Of a stretch of DNA of 64,000 nucleotides, positions 9,997-20,392 are shown piece after piece. Where the stretch lies: positions 1 through 64,000 of the forward strand of contig DATBZA010000072.1 of NCBI GenBank assembly GCA_036513415.1, read 5' to 3'. The position numbers were made by a program, and so were the translations under genes. Source of the stretch: 40CM-4-68-19 sp036513415 (GTDB lineage Bacteria > Myxococcota > Myxococcia > Myxococcales > 40CM-4-68-19). Below the pieces are notes generated by a model, which was not told the DNA's origin, did not search any database, and saw only the letters and a program-made list of their open reading frames with translations. The first letter of the stretch is position 1; each line of letters begins with the position of its first letter.

Positions 9997-10640
9997 CAGT
10001 CCTCGTGGAACTTCGCCCGGAGGGTCTCGCGCTGCGCGTCGGCTGCCCACGCCTGCAGCGCGGGCCAGGCCCAGATGGCGTCGCAGTAGGCCTTCGCGGC
10101 GCCCGAGACCGGGATCGAGTACGTGCGGAACCGCGAGACCACCGGCGCGTAGAACGCATCGGCGATGCACGGCTCCTTCCCGAACAGGAACGGTCCGCCG
10201 CTCTGCTTCAGGCACTCTTCCCAGATGGCGACGATGCGGTCCACCTCGGCCTGCGTCTCCGGGCGAAGCGCCTTCCGAGGGTATTGCTGGACGATCTTCA
10301 TCGAGCAGTCATTTCGGAGATTCGCGAAACCAGAATGCATTTCAGCCGCGACCGACCTCGCCCGCGCTCGCTGCGCCGCGTCCCTGGGCCAGAGCCGCTT
10401 CTCGGGGAGCTTCTCGTGCAGGTATTCGGAGATCGCCAGCGAGTCCCAGACGGTCACGTCTCCGTCGATCAGCGCCGGCACGCGGCCGCTGGGGGAGTAG
10501 TTGCGGATGCTCGCCGCGGTCTCCGGCATGTCGAGTGCCACGACGATCTCCTCGAACGGCACGCCCGTGTGCTTGAGCACCAGCCAGGCCCGCAGCGACC
10601 AGGAGGAGTATTTCTTGTTTCCGACGACGATCTTGAGCAT
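9996..10640 (-). CDS. glutathione S-transferase family protein
   Basis: A 214-residue GST-fold protein. The N-terminal thioredoxin-like domain shows YSSWSLRAW (candidate catalytic Ser or Tyr near residues 11-13), the cis-Pro segment GRVPAL and the DSLAISEYL helix that binds glutathione. The C-terminal half is helical. Such enzymes conjugate or reduce electrophiles with glutathione. It is the first gene of a two-gene unit with hemW and is divergent from metH, 94 bases away. The exact substrate class cannot be assigned. Confidence 0.88.
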   Translation of the reverse strand: MLKIVVGNKKYSSWSLRAWLVLKHTGVPFEEIVVALDMPETAASIRNYSPSGRVPALIDGDVTVWDSLAISEYLHEKLPEKRLWPRDAAQRARARSVAAEMHSGFANLRNDCSMKIVQQYPRKALRPETQAEVDRIVAIWEECLKQSGGPFLFGKEPCIADAFYAPVVSRFRTYSIPVSGAAKAYCDAIWAWPALQAWAADAQRETLRAKFHED

Positions 10641-10734
10641 GAGTCCGTCCGTTTCCTGACTGAATCACGGGCTGCGCAGCGCTGTGCGAGCGCCTATATC
10701 ACGATGCCACGCATGGTAAGGTGCGCCCCCTAAA

Positions 10735-13700
10735 ATGCCAGACAAGAACCTTCTCGATGCAATCGCCGGTGGAGTCGTCGTTTTCGACGGCGCCATGGGC
10801 ACCACGCTGCAGCGGATGCAGCTTGCGGGCGACCTGACCGTCAAGGACTTCGACGGCCGGCAGGGCTGCAACGAAGTGCTGTCCTTGACCCGCCCCGACG
10901 TGGTCGCCGGAGTGCACCGCTCCTACCTCGAGGTCGGCTGCGACGTCGTCGAGACGAATACCTTTGGCGGGAGCCGCCCCAAGCTGGACGAGTTCGATCT
11001 GGGCGCGAAGGTGCTGGAGGTGAACGAGAAAGCAGCGCGGATCGCGCGCGAGGAGGCCGACCGGGCCCAGCGCACCGACGGGCGCCCGCGGTTCGTGGCA
11101 GGCTCGCTCGGTCCCAGCGGCTTTCTGCCGTCGTCCAGCGATCCGGACCTCGGCCGCATGCGGCCGGCCGAGCTGGTGGAGATCTTCCGCGAGCAGTCGG
11201 GCGCGCTGCTCAAGGGCGGTGTCGACTGCATCATCGCGGAAACCGCCCAGGATCTCCTCGAGGTGCGATCGCAGATCTTCGGCGCCCGCAAGGCAATGGA
11301 GGACGTCGGCCGGGCCGTTCCAGTGATCGCGCAGATCACGCTCGATCCTTCCGGGCGCATGCTGCTCGGGACCGAGCCGCTTTCCGCCGCCGCGCTGATC
11401 GCGGCCTGCGGCGCCGACGTGATGGGGCTCAATTGTTCGACCGGTCCCCGCGAGATGGTGGACCCGCTCCGGGCGCTGGCCGAGCACGCGCCGCTTCCGC
11501 TCTCCTGCCAGCCGAACGCCGGCATCCCGGAAAATCGCGAAGGCGTCGCGGTATATCCGCTGCAGCCGGAAGAGCTGGCGGAGTACCTGGCCCGGTTCGT
11601 CCGCGACTTCCGCCTGTCGGTCGTGGGCGGATGCTGCGGGACCACTCCAACGCACTTGAAGCAGGTCATCGAGGCCGTGCGCGCAAACGGTGCGGCGCGC
11701 AAGCCGCCCCGCCGCGCACCGATGCTCTCCAGCGGCCTGAAGGCAGTGGCGCTTCACCAGGAACCACGGCCGCTGATCATCGGCGAACGCGTGAACTCGC
11801 AAGGCAGCAAGAAGATGAAGGAGCTGCTGCTCGCCAACGACATCACCGGCATCCTGGCGGTCGCCCGCGAGCAGGTGGAGGGCGGCGCGCACGCGCTGGA
11901 CGTCTGCGTCGCGCTCACCGAGCGCGCGGACGAGCAGGACACGATGACCCGCGTGGTCCGGGTCCTCTCCGGTCAGGTCGACGCGCCGCTCTGCATCGAT
12001 TCCACCGAGCCGGAGGTGATCGCCTCCGCCCTGGAATGGCTTCCGGGCATCGGCATCGTCAACTCGGTCCACCTGGAGCGCGGCTGGGAAAAGATCGACA
12101 AGATGTTCCCGCTGCTGAAGCAGTACGGCGCCTGCACGGTGGCCATGGCCATCGACGAGAAGGGCATGGCGTTGACGCGCGACCGCAAGCTGGAAGTCGC
12201 GCAGCGGATCTACGAACGGGCGCTCCAGGACGGCCTCAAGCCCTGGCAGCTCCTGTTCGACGTCCTCACTTTCACCCTCGCCACCGGCGACGAGCAGTAC
12301 AGGCGCAGCGCGGTGGAGACCATCGAGGGCATCGGCCTGGTCAAGGAGAAGCTGCCCGGGGCGCTGACCGTGCTCGGCGTCTCCAACGTCAGCTTCGGGC
12401 TCTCGAAGCAGTCGCGGCCGATCCTCAACTCGGTGTTCCTCACCCATTGCCTGAAAGCGGGGCTCGACGCGGCCATCATCAATCCCCGCGACGTCCTGCC
12501 CTGGAACGAGATTCCAGCCGATGCGCGCGCGCTGGCCGAGGACCTCGTCCTGGCGCGGCGGGACGATGCCTTGCAGCGCCTGATCGAGCACTTCGAGTCG
12601 AAGGGCCCGGCCAAAGCGGCGGTGGAAGAAGAGCGGCACTTCGATACGCCGGAAGCGCGGCTGCATCACATGATCGTCGATCGCCAGCAGAAGGGCCTGA
12701 TCGAGGCGATCGACGAGTGCCTGAAGACCCGCTCCGCGGTGGGCGTGATCAACGACGTCCTGCTCGGCGCCATGAAGGAGGTGGGCGATCGGTTCGGGGC
12801 TGGAGAGCTGATCCTGCCCTTCGTGCTCCAGAGTGCCGAGGTGATGAAGAAGTCGGTCGCTTATCTCGAGCAGTTCATGGAGAAGAACGACTCGTACTCG
12901 CGCGGCACGGTGGTCCTCGCCACCGTCTTCGGCGACGTGCACGACATCGGCAAGAACCTGGTCAAGACGATCCTGTCCAACAACGGCTACACGGTGCACG
13001 ACCTCGGCAAACAGGTGCCGGTCGACCGCATCGTGAACGCGGCGGTGGAGAAGAAAGCGGACGCCATCGGTCTCTCCGCCCTGCTCGTCTCCACCTCGCG
13101 GCAGATGCCGCTGGTGGTGCAGGAGATGGACCGGCGCGGGCTCAAGCTCCCGGTGCTCATCGGAGGCGCCGCCATCAATCGCAAGTACGGCTGGCGCACG
13201 GCCTACGTCGAGGGAACCGACAAGCTCTACGACGGCGGCGTCTTCTACTGCCGCGACGCCTTCGAGGGCCTGGACACGATGAACGGTCTTCAAGACGCCC
13301 AGGAGCAGCCCAAGCTGCACGAGAAGCTGCGCCGCGAGGCGCACCTGCACCGCTCGATGGTGATCGCCGGCGCGGAGCGAGCCTCCGGCCAGCAGCTGGC
13401 CGGGGTCAACGACGTCGCGCCGCGCAGCGTGGGAACGCCGCCGAAGGTGTCGCCGCCGTTCTGGGGGAGCCGCATCGTCCCGCCCGAGGACCTGGCGCTC
13501 CGGGACATCTTCGACTGCCTCGACCTGATCGAGCTCTACAAGCTGCAGTGGGGCGTCCGGGTCAAGTCGCGCGAGACGTACCAGAAGCTGATCGCGGACG
13601 AGTTCGCCGGTCGCCGGCACGAGCTGCAGGAGGAGTGCATCCGCAACGGCTGGCTCACGCCCAAGGTCATCTACGGCTACTTCCCCTGCTCTTCGAAGGG

Positions 13701-14202
13701 CAACGACCTCACCGTGTTCGACCCGGAGACGCGCAAACCGATCTGGACGTTCAACTTCCCCCGCAAGATCGAGACTCCACGGAAGTGCCTCGCCGACTTC
13801 TTCTCCGAGGACGACGTGGTCGCGTTCCAGGCAGTGACCGTCGGCGACCGCGCCACGCAGCTCTGCGCGGAGTGGGAGGCCGCGGGCGAGTTCACCCGGT
13901 CGTACTTCTTGCACGGCCTCGCGGTGGAGACCGCGGAAGCGATGGCCGAATACTGGCACCGCCGCGTCCGCGCCGAGATGGGATTGCCGCCCGATCAGGG
14001 CAAGCGCTATTCCGCGGGGTACCCGGCCTGGCCCGATCTGGCGGACCAGAGCGGAGTCTGGGCCATCCTCCATCCGGAGCGCATCGGCATCACCCTCACC
14101 GAAGCGCACCAGATGGTCCCGGAGCAGAGCACCAGCGCCATCATCACCTGGCACCCGGAGGCCAGCTACTACGCCGTCCGCACCGTCGCCAGCATGCCTT
14201 GA
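10735..14202 (+). CDS. metH: cobalamin-dependent methionine synthase
   Basis: A 1155-residue four-module enzyme that transfers a methyl group from methyltetrahydrofolate to homocysteine through cobalamin. The homocysteine domain has its zinc ligands Cys234 (GLNCS) and Cys300-Cys301 (GGCCGTTP). The pterin domain follows (IGERVNSQGSKK, about 345-610). The B12 cap and B12 domain contain FGDVHDIGKN with the cobalt-ligating His736. The C-terminal reactivation domain ends with GITLTEAHQMVPEQS and binds S-adenosylmethionine. It is slightly shorter than E. coli MetH (1227) but has every domain. The 94-base leader was searched for riboswitch features and none could be recognised. A methyltransferase gene follows after 4 bases. 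Confidence 0.97.
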   Translation: MPDKNLLDAIAGGVVVFDGAMGTTLQRMQLAGDLTVKDFDGRQGCNEVLSLTRPDVVAGVHRSYLEVGCDVVETNTFGGSRPKLDEFDLGAKVLEVNEKAARIAREEADRAQRTDGRPRFVAGSLGPSGFLPSSSDPDLGRMRPAELVEIFREQSGALLKGGVDCIIAETAQDLLEVRSQIFGARKAMEDVGRAVPVIAQITLDPSGRMLLGTEPLSAAALIAACGADVMGLNCSTGPREMVDPLRALAEHAPLPLSCQPNAGIPENREGVAVYPLQPEELAEYLARFVRDFRLSVVGGCCGTTPTHLKQVIEAVRANGAARKPPRRAPMLSSGLKAVALHQEPRPLIIGERVNSQGSKKMKELLLANDITGILAVAREQVEGGAHALDVCVALTERADEQDTMTRVVRVLSGQVDAPLCIDSTEPEVIASALEWLPGIGIVNSVHLERGWEKIDKMFPLLKQYGACTVAMAIDEKGMALTRDRKLEVAQRIYERALQDGLKPWQLLFDVLTFTLATGDEQYRRSAVETIEGIGLVKEKLPGALTVLGVSNVSFGLSKQSRPILNSVFLTHCLKAGLDAAIINPRDVLPWNEIPADARALAEDLVLARRDDALQRLIEHFESKGPAKAAVEEERHFDTPEARLHHMIVDRQQKGLIEAIDECLKTRSAVGVINDVLLGAMKEVGDRFGAGELILPFVLQSAEVMKKSVAYLEQFMEKNDSYSRGTVVLATVFGDVHDIGKNLVKTILSNNGYTVHDLGKQVPVDRIVNAAVEKKADAIGLSALLVSTSRQMPLVVQEMDRRGLKLPVLIGGAAINRKYGWRTAYVEGTDKLYDGGVFYCRDAFEGLDTMNGLQDAQEQPKLHEKLRREAHLHRSMVIAGAERASGQQLAGVNDVAPRSVGTPPKVSPPFWGSRIVPPEDLALRDIFDCLDLIELYKLQWGVRVKSRETYQKLIADEFAGRRHELQEECIRNGWLTPKVIYGYFPCSSKGNDLTVFDPETRKPIWTFNFPRKIETPRKCLADFFSEDDVVAFQAVTVGDRATQLCAEWEAAGEFTRSYFLHGLAVETAEAMAEYWHRRVRAEMGLPPDQGKRYSAGYPAWPDLADQSGVWAILHPERIGITLTEAHQMVPEQSTSAIITWHPEASYYAVRTVASMP

Positions 14203-14206
14203 CGCG

Positions 14207-15073
14207 ATGCCCGACTGCCCCATTTGCGAGGCGGAGCTCGGACGAGGTCGCGCAAGCTGGCTGTTGCGCTGCCGCGGATGTGGATTCGAGCAATCCACCC
14301 TCGCGGTACGGATCGGCGATCCACGCTCCTCCGCTGCCATCGACGAAGCCGCTCGCGCCCAAGGGCTGAACGCCCTGCGCGAGCGAAACTTCCAGCGAAT
14401 CGTCGGCGTTCTGGACGGGCTGCGCGAGCGGCGCGGCAGCCTGCTCGACGTCGGCTGCGCCCACGGCTGGTTCCTCCGCCAGGCGGCAGCGTCCGGATGG
14501 AAGGCTGTTGGCATCGAACCGGACGTCGAGATCGCCCGCGTGGCCGCGCGGAGTGGGACGGAGGTGCGCGTGGGAATGTTTCCCGGGGCCCTGAAGCCGG
14601 GCGAGAGATTCGACGTCATCATCTTCAATGACGTCTTCGAGCACCTTCCAGACGTCCATGGCGCATTGCGGGCGTGCGTGGCGGCGCTCGAGCCAGGAGG
14701 TTTGCTGGCGATCAACCTTCCAGATACGCGTGGCACGTTCTACCGGCTGGCTTGCCTTTTGGCGCGGGCCCGCTGGTTTGGACCCCTCAGTCGCCTCTGG
14801 CAAGTTGGGTTCGCATCGCCGCACGTGAGCTACTTCACCGGCCCGCTGCTGCGCCGGCTGGCCGAAGTGCACGGGTTTCGCCCGGTGTACAGCGCGCCAC
14901 TCCCGAGCGTCGCACTGCGAGGCCTCTGGTCGCGGCTGCGCCTCGATCGCAACTCTAGAGTCCTGGGCTCAGCCCTGGTCTGGGCGGGGACGTGCTTGCT
15001 CTGGCCTGCGTTGCGAGTGTCCTCGTCCGACATTTCGCTGGAGATCTTCCAGCTTCCTGCCGGACGTCGGTGA
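14207..15073 (+). CDS. class I SAM-dependent methyltransferase with N-terminal zinc ribbon
   Basis: A 288-residue protein. Two cysteine pairs (CPIC near residue 4 and CRGC near residue 22) form a likely zinc ribbon. The Rossmann methyltransferase core follows: motif I LLDVGCAHGWFL (about residue 80), acidic GIEPD, and NDVFEHLPD, as in the Methyltransf_23 type often found with polysaccharide or lipid biosynthesis genes. A hydrophobic segment (VWAGTCLLWPAL) lies near the C-terminus and may touch the membrane. It starts 4 bases after metH, but no metabolic link to metH is evident. The substrate is unknown. Confidence 0.85.
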   Translation: MPDCPICEAELGRGRASWLLRCRGCGFEQSTLAVRIGDPRSSAAIDEAARAQGLNALRERNFQRIVGVLDGLRERRGSLLDVGCAHGWFLRQAAASGWKAVGIEPDVEIARVAARSGTEVRVGMFPGALKPGERFDVIIFNDVFEHLPDVHGALRACVAALEPGGLLAINLPDTRGTFYRLACLLARARWFGPLSRLWQVGFASPHVSYFTGPLLRRLAEVHGFRPVYSAPLPSVALRGLWSRLRLDRNSRVLGSALVWAGTCLLWPALRVSSSDISLEIFQLPAGRR

Positions 15074-15074
15074 C

Positions 15075-16664
<1,590 letters not shown>

Positions 16665-16782
16665 GGATTCCCTTTCGAGTCGTGCGCGCGCAGACCGCGC
16701 GGCGACCGGGCACCTCGCCCATTGTCTGTTCGCAGATCAAGACGCATCGAGTCGCGACGCAGGTCGGATCAGAAGTGAGGGA

Positions 16783-17622
16783 TCAGCTCTTCCATGCGTC
16801 GGCGACGAGCTTCGCCACTTCGCTCGGCGCGTCGAGGTGGGCGTGGTGTCCGGTTCCGGGGACCGTGTGGACCGACATCTTCAGATGCGGAAAACGAGCC
16901 CGCAACTCCGGCTCCGGCGGCATCATTCCGCTCTCGCCCCGGATGGCCAGAATCGGCACCCTCGCTTCGGCGCAGATGAGCTGGACGACGGGCTCGCTGA
17001 TCGGCAGAGGAGAGTGGGCGCGAAGCAATGGATCCCATTTCCACGCCAGCGCGTTCTCCTGCTCGGGATCCCGGCTGGTGCCACCTGCAGCCAGGATCCG
17101 CGCTGCCTTCTCCGACAGGGACGTGTTGTTCCGCATCAGCCGCTGCGCCGCGTCCTCGGCGGAATCCACGCGGCGTCGCTTGCGCGGGATGTGCCGCAAG
17201 TCCTCGAGATAACTCCCGAGTCGGGCCGGGATCTCCTGCGTGGAGATGCTCAGCGGCACCGCGTCGATCATCGTGAGATGCGAAACGCGCGCCGGCCGCG
17301 TGGCTGCGTAAATGAGGGCCGCTGCCGCCCCCATCGAATGCCCGACGATGCGGACCGGTTCCTGCGGCGAGAGCAGCTCCAGCACGCCGTCGAGGTCCGC
17401 GATGTACTCGACGAAGTGGTAGAAGCCGCCCGGTCCCACCCACTGCGAATCGCCGTGCCCGCGGAAGTCGAGCGCCACGGTGCGGCCGGGCAACAGCGGC
17501 GCGAGCAGGTCGAAGGAGCCGGCGTGATCGAGCCAGCCGTGCAGGAGCACGGCCATCTCGCCCTCGCCGCGCTCGAGGCAATGAAGCTTCAGCCCGCGGA
17601 CGTCCAGGAGGCGGTGGTTCAC
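16783..17622 (-). CDS. alpha/beta hydrolase
   Basis: A 279-residue cytoplasmic alpha/beta hydrolase. It has the oxyanion-hole HGW after LLHG, the nucleophile elbow GHSMGAA (Ser about residue 96) and the terminal catalytic His in GHHAHLD (about residue 260). A structural D near ILAIRGE may act as the acid. Family functions range from esterase to C-C bond hydrolase and cannot be narrowed here. It is divergent from purE, whose ATG lies 54 bases away, so a shared promoter region is likely. Confidence 0.85.
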   Translation of the reverse strand: MNHRLLDVRGLKLHCLERGEGEMAVLLHGWLDHAGSFDLLAPLLPGRTVALDFRGHGDSQWVGPGGFYHFVEYIADLDGVLELLSPQEPVRIVGHSMGAAAALIYAATRPARVSHLTMIDAVPLSISTQEIPARLGSYLEDLRHIPRKRRRVDSAEDAAQRLMRNNTSLSEKAARILAAGGTSRDPEQENALAWKWDPLLRAHSPLPISEPVVQLICAEARVPILAIRGESGMMPPEPELRARFPHLKMSVHTVPGTGHHAHLDAPSEVAKLVADAWKS

Positions 17623-17675
17623 GAAGCGATCGTATCAGCTTGACCCGCCCTCTGCCGTTTGCTACCCGCGCCCAC

Positions 17676-18173
17676 ATGGCGAACCCGCTCGTCGGCATCA
17701 TCATGGGGAGCAAGACGGACCTCGAAGTGCTCACAGGCGCGGTGGAAGTGCTCAAGGAATTCGGGATTGAGCACGAAGTGCGCGTGCTCTCCGCCCACCG
17801 CACGCCGGAGCAGGTCCTGGAGTGGTCGTCGAGCGCGGAGTCGCGCGGGCTGGAGGTGCTGATCGCCGGAGCCGGCGGCGCCGCGCACCTCCCCGGCGTG
17901 GTCGCGGCCAAGACGCTGCTCCCCGTCCTGGGCGTCCCGGTCCCCTCCACCACGTTGGGGGGAGCGGATGCGCTGCTCTCGATCGTGCAGATGCCGAAGG
18001 GGATTCCGGTGGGAACGCTGGCCATCGGCAAGTCGGGGGCGGCGAACGCGGCGCTGCTCGCGGTGGCGATCCTGGCCGGCAAGCGTCCCGAGCTGCGCGA
18101 GAAGTTGCGCGCCTGGCGCAAGGCGCGGGCCGAGGAAGTGATCAAGGCGGATAAATCCGTCAGCGGATCTTGA
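17676..18173 (+). CDS. purE: N5-carboxyaminoimidazole ribonucleotide mutase PurE (class I)
   Basis: A 165-residue enzyme of purine biosynthesis that converts N5-CAIR to CAIR. Signature segments are GIIMGSKTDLEVL at the N-terminus, SAHRTPEQ, and the active-site loop AGAGGAAHLPGVVAAKT with a later GKSGAANAALLA. Length is normal for class I PurE. The ATG at 17676 is chosen because the protein then begins MANPLVGIIMGS; the longer TTG at 17640 adds a poor leader. The usual partner purK is not next to it. Its 3' end overlaps the convergent O-methyltransferase gene by 14 bases. Confidence 0.95.
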   Translation: MANPLVGIIMGSKTDLEVLTGAVEVLKEFGIEHEVRVLSAHRTPEQVLEWSSSAESRGLEVLIAGAGGAAHLPGVVAAKTLLPVLGVPVPSTTLGGADALLSIVQMPKGIPVGTLAIGKSGAANAALLAVAILAGKRPELREKLRAWRKARAEEVIKADKSVSGS

Positions 18174-18828
18174 CGCCCATGGCCAGGCCCTCGGCCGTGG
18201 GCAGCATGGTGGCGCGGAAGCGCCCGCCCTGCGCGAGCTCCTGGTTGAACTTGCGCAGCGCGGCCCGCCCCTCGTCACCGCCCGACAGGTGGATCTCGCC
18301 GAATCCGAAGGCGTTGTCCGCGAGCACCACGCCGCCTTCGCGCAGGTGGTCGGCGGCCCAGCGCAGGTACGCCGGGTAGCTCACCTTGTCGGCGTCGATG
18401 AACACCAGATCGAACGGCGCCTCTGCCTCGATCTCGCGCAGCGTCTGGAGCGCGGGCCCGACGTGGATGTGCGCCCGGGACGCCACGCCCGCCTTGCGGA
18501 ACGACTCGGCCGCCACGAGCCCGTGTTTCTCGGAGTACTCGAACGTGTGCAGCACGCCGTGCGGTCCCATGCCGCGCAGGAGGCACACGCCGCTGTAGCC
18601 GCCCAGGGTCCCGATCTCGACCGTCTTCAGCGCGCCCACGGCACGGGTGATGACCTCCAAATGGAGACCGTCGAATCGGCCCACCGCGATGGCGGGGAGG
18701 CCCTCGCGGACGCTGCGCTCGCGGATCTCGCGCAGCATGGCGTCCTCCGGGCGGAACACCTCTTCCGCCCACCTCGCGAGCGCGGGATCGCCCTGCCCGA
18801 AGCCCTTGTTCTCCGGTGAGTCCGGCAT
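18160..18828 (-). CDS. O-methyltransferase (caffeoyl-CoA OMT-like)
   Basis: A 222-residue class I methyltransferase. The motif I region VEIGTLGGYSGVCLLRG, the central FIDADKVSYPAYL and the post-motif LADNAFG match the Methyltransf_3 group, a cation-dependent O-methyltransferase family that methylates catechol-like or small hydroxylated substrates. The metal ligands would be the Asp residues of FIDADK and LADN. It overlaps purE at the 3' end and is preceded by a membrane TPR gene only 9 bases upstream, so it is probably second in that transcript. Confidence 0.87.
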   Translation of the reverse strand: MPDSPENKGFGQGDPALARWAEEVFRPEDAMLREIRERSVREGLPAIAVGRFDGLHLEVITRAVGALKTVEIGTLGGYSGVCLLRGMGPHGVLHTFEYSEKHGLVAAESFRKAGVASRAHIHVGPALQTLREIEAEAPFDLVFIDADKVSYPAYLRWAADHLREGGVVLADNAFGFGEIHLSGGDEGRAALRKFNQELAQGGRFRATMLPTAEGLAMGVKIR

Positions 18829-18837
18829 GCGCGCACA

Positions 18838-19635
18838 CTACTCCGGTCCGATGCGGAACGTCTCCTTCACCATGCCGATCAGGTCGGCCCTGTACACCGC
18901 GACGTACGCGACGCATGCCAGCGCCAGAAGGCCGAGGAGCGCGTGCGTGAGCCGAGCAGCGCGGCCGGGTCCCAGGGCCCGCAGACGGGCGCCGCTCAGA
19001 AGCGACAGCAACGCGCCGCAGGCGCAGAGCGTGAGCACGGCGGCTCGCGGCGCAGGATCCACCCGCGTCGAGAGGACCGCCAGCACCGCGAGCACGGGCA
19101 GGACGATGCGCGCTTCTGCGGGAAGCGGGATCCACCGCGCGCGCCGGCTGCCGAGCGCGAAGAACCCCGCGATCGCGAGCGCTACCGCGCCCGCTGCCCA
19201 CGCCATCCGCTGCCGGCGCTGCAGCGTGCGCGCGTGCCCGTCCGAGATGTGCCCGAGCTCTCGAACCGCTGCGTCGGTGCCGGCCTGCGCGCGCGCGTAC
19301 CAGGCCCGCGCATCGCCGTAGCTGCGCTCCTGCGCCGCCGCGTCGCCGAGGCCGAGCCAGCTTCGCTCTTCCCAGACGGAACCTGGGTGATCCCTGCCGA
19401 CGCGTGTGAACCATCGCCGCGCGGACTCGCGGTCGCCGGCTGCGAGCGCGGCGCTGCCCATCCAGTACTCGGCACGGTCGTGCTGGGGAAAGGCGCCGCC
19501 GTCGATGAGCTCCGCGACCTGGCGAAACGTCTCGACCGGCGGCCGCTCCGGGTAGGTCCGCAATAGGTGAAGGAAGCGCGCCTCCCGGCCCTCTGGAGCG
19601 TCCGCCGCGATCGCCAGTAACAGTGCAGCGATCAC
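18838..19635 (-). CDS. TPR-containing membrane protein of unknown function
   Basis: A 265-residue protein. Residues about 1-12 are hydrophobic (MIAALLLAIAADA) and look like a signal or anchor. Residues about 25-130 resemble two or three tetratricopeptide repeats (EYWMGSAALAAGDRESARRW and AWYARAQAG). Three or four hydrophobic segments follow from about residue 145 to the C-terminus. It may be a periplasmic TPR module tethered to the inner membrane. Its start overlaps the upstream GGQ-protein gene by 4 bases. No specific partner can be named. Confidence 0.7.
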   Translation of the reverse strand: MIAALLLAIAADAPEGREARFLHLLRTYPERPPVETFRQVAELIDGGAFPQHDRAEYWMGSAALAAGDRESARRWFTRVGRDHPGSVWEERSWLGLGDAAAQERSYGDARAWYARAQAGTDAAVRELGHISDGHARTLQRRQRMAWAAGAVALAIAGFFALGSRRARWIPLPAEARIVLPVLAVLAVLSTRVDPAPRAAVLTLCACGALLSLLSGARLRALGPGRAARLTHALLGLLALACVAYVAVYRADLIGMVKETFRIGPE

Positions 19636-19982
19636 TCGCCGTGACCGTGGCGCAGCGCCTTCTTGCGCCCCTCGCGCTTCTTCGCGTCCAGCCGGCGTTC
19701 CTTGGAGGCCCGCGACGGCTTCGTCGGTCGCCGCGGGGGCGGCCGGTATGCGCGCCGCTCCAGCTTGTGACGGAGGCGCGCCAGCGCAATGCGCAGGTTC
19801 TGGGTCCGCGAACGCTCGTCCTTTCCTTCCACGGACACGCCGGAGGGCAGGTGCACGAGGCGCACTGCCGTCTCCGCCTTGTTCCGGTGCTGCCCGCCCG
19901 GTCCGCTGGCGCGATGCGCCTGGACGTCACACTGCGCGAGCAGCGCACGATCCTCCAACAGGTGCCAGCCACCCGCTTCCAC
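19632..19982 (-). CDS. peptide chain release factor-like (RF-1 domain, GGQ) protein
   Basis: A 116-residue protein with the class I release-factor catalytic core: RASGPGGQHRNKAETAVRL, where GGQ (about residues 28-30) triggers peptidyl-tRNA hydrolysis. A lysine/arginine-rich tail (RRPTKPSRASKERRLDAKKR) resembles the rRNA-binding tail of ArfB-type ribosome rescue factors. It lacks codon-recognition domains, so it probably frees stalled ribosomes rather than terminating at stop codons. The spacing HRNK instead of the VNK of classical ArfB places it in the broader 'peptide chain release factor-like' family. It overlaps the downstream TPR gene by 4 bases. Confidence 0.85.
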   Translation of the reverse strand: MEAGGWHLLEDRALLAQCDVQAHRASGPGGQHRNKAETAVRLVHLPSGVSVEGKDERSRTQNLRIALARLRHKLERRAYRPPPRRPTKPSRASKERRLDAKKREGRKKALRHGHGE

Positions 19983-19991
19983 GGCCGCAGC

Positions 19992-20294
19992 CTAGGCCAT
20001 CTGGTCCTTGGCCGCCGCCTCGATCTGCCTCGCCAGGCGCAGGTCGCGGTCGGTGATGCCGCCGTTGTCGTGGCTGGAGAGCGTGACGGTGACCTTGTGG
20101 AACTGGATCAGGATGTCCGGATGGTGATCGGCCCGGTCCGCCAGCTCGCCCACCGTGCCCGCGAACGCCATCGCCGCCTTGAAGCCCTTGAGATCGAAGG
20201 TCTTCTGCAAAGCATTTCCCTGCCGCTTCCATCCCGGCAGCTCGGCGAGTGCGCTCTGGATTTCGGCGTCGCTCGCTAGACCCTTGTCGGCCAT
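19992..20294 (-). CDS. pterin-4a-carbinolamine dehydratase
   Basis: A 100-residue enzyme that dehydrates 4a-hydroxytetrahydropterin, recycling the cofactor of aromatic amino acid hydroxylases; some homologues also bind proteins. The core motif is ADHHPDI with tandem active-site histidines, then SSHDNGGITDRDLRLA. The ATG at 20294 is preferred over TTG at 20300 because an AAGGA element sits about 7 bases before the ATG and would overlap the TTG. No aromatic amino acid hydroxylase is present in the window. It is followed 9 bases later by the GGQ-protein gene. Confidence 0.95.
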   Translation of the reverse strand: MADKGLASDAEIQSALAELPGWKRQGNALQKTFDLKGFKAAMAFAGTVGELADRADHHPDILIQFHKVTVTLSSHDNGGITDRDLRLARQIEAAAKDQMA

Positions 20295-20392
20295 GCGCAA
20301 TTCCTTTCCCGAAGTCGCACCAGCAACTTAATCGACGTCCTCTCGATCCGCAGCACCCCGGACGAGGAAAAGTCCTGTTACAACAGCTTGCC

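Noticed and set aside
10641..10734. Possible riboswitch before metH
   Set aside because: The 94-base gap is too short for a cobalamin riboswitch and did not match the core of SAM-II or the SAH class.
10699..14736. Minus-strand open frame of 1345 codons opposite metH
   Set aside because: It covers metH, whose domains and catalytic residues are complete, and its own translation is compositionally biased with no domain.
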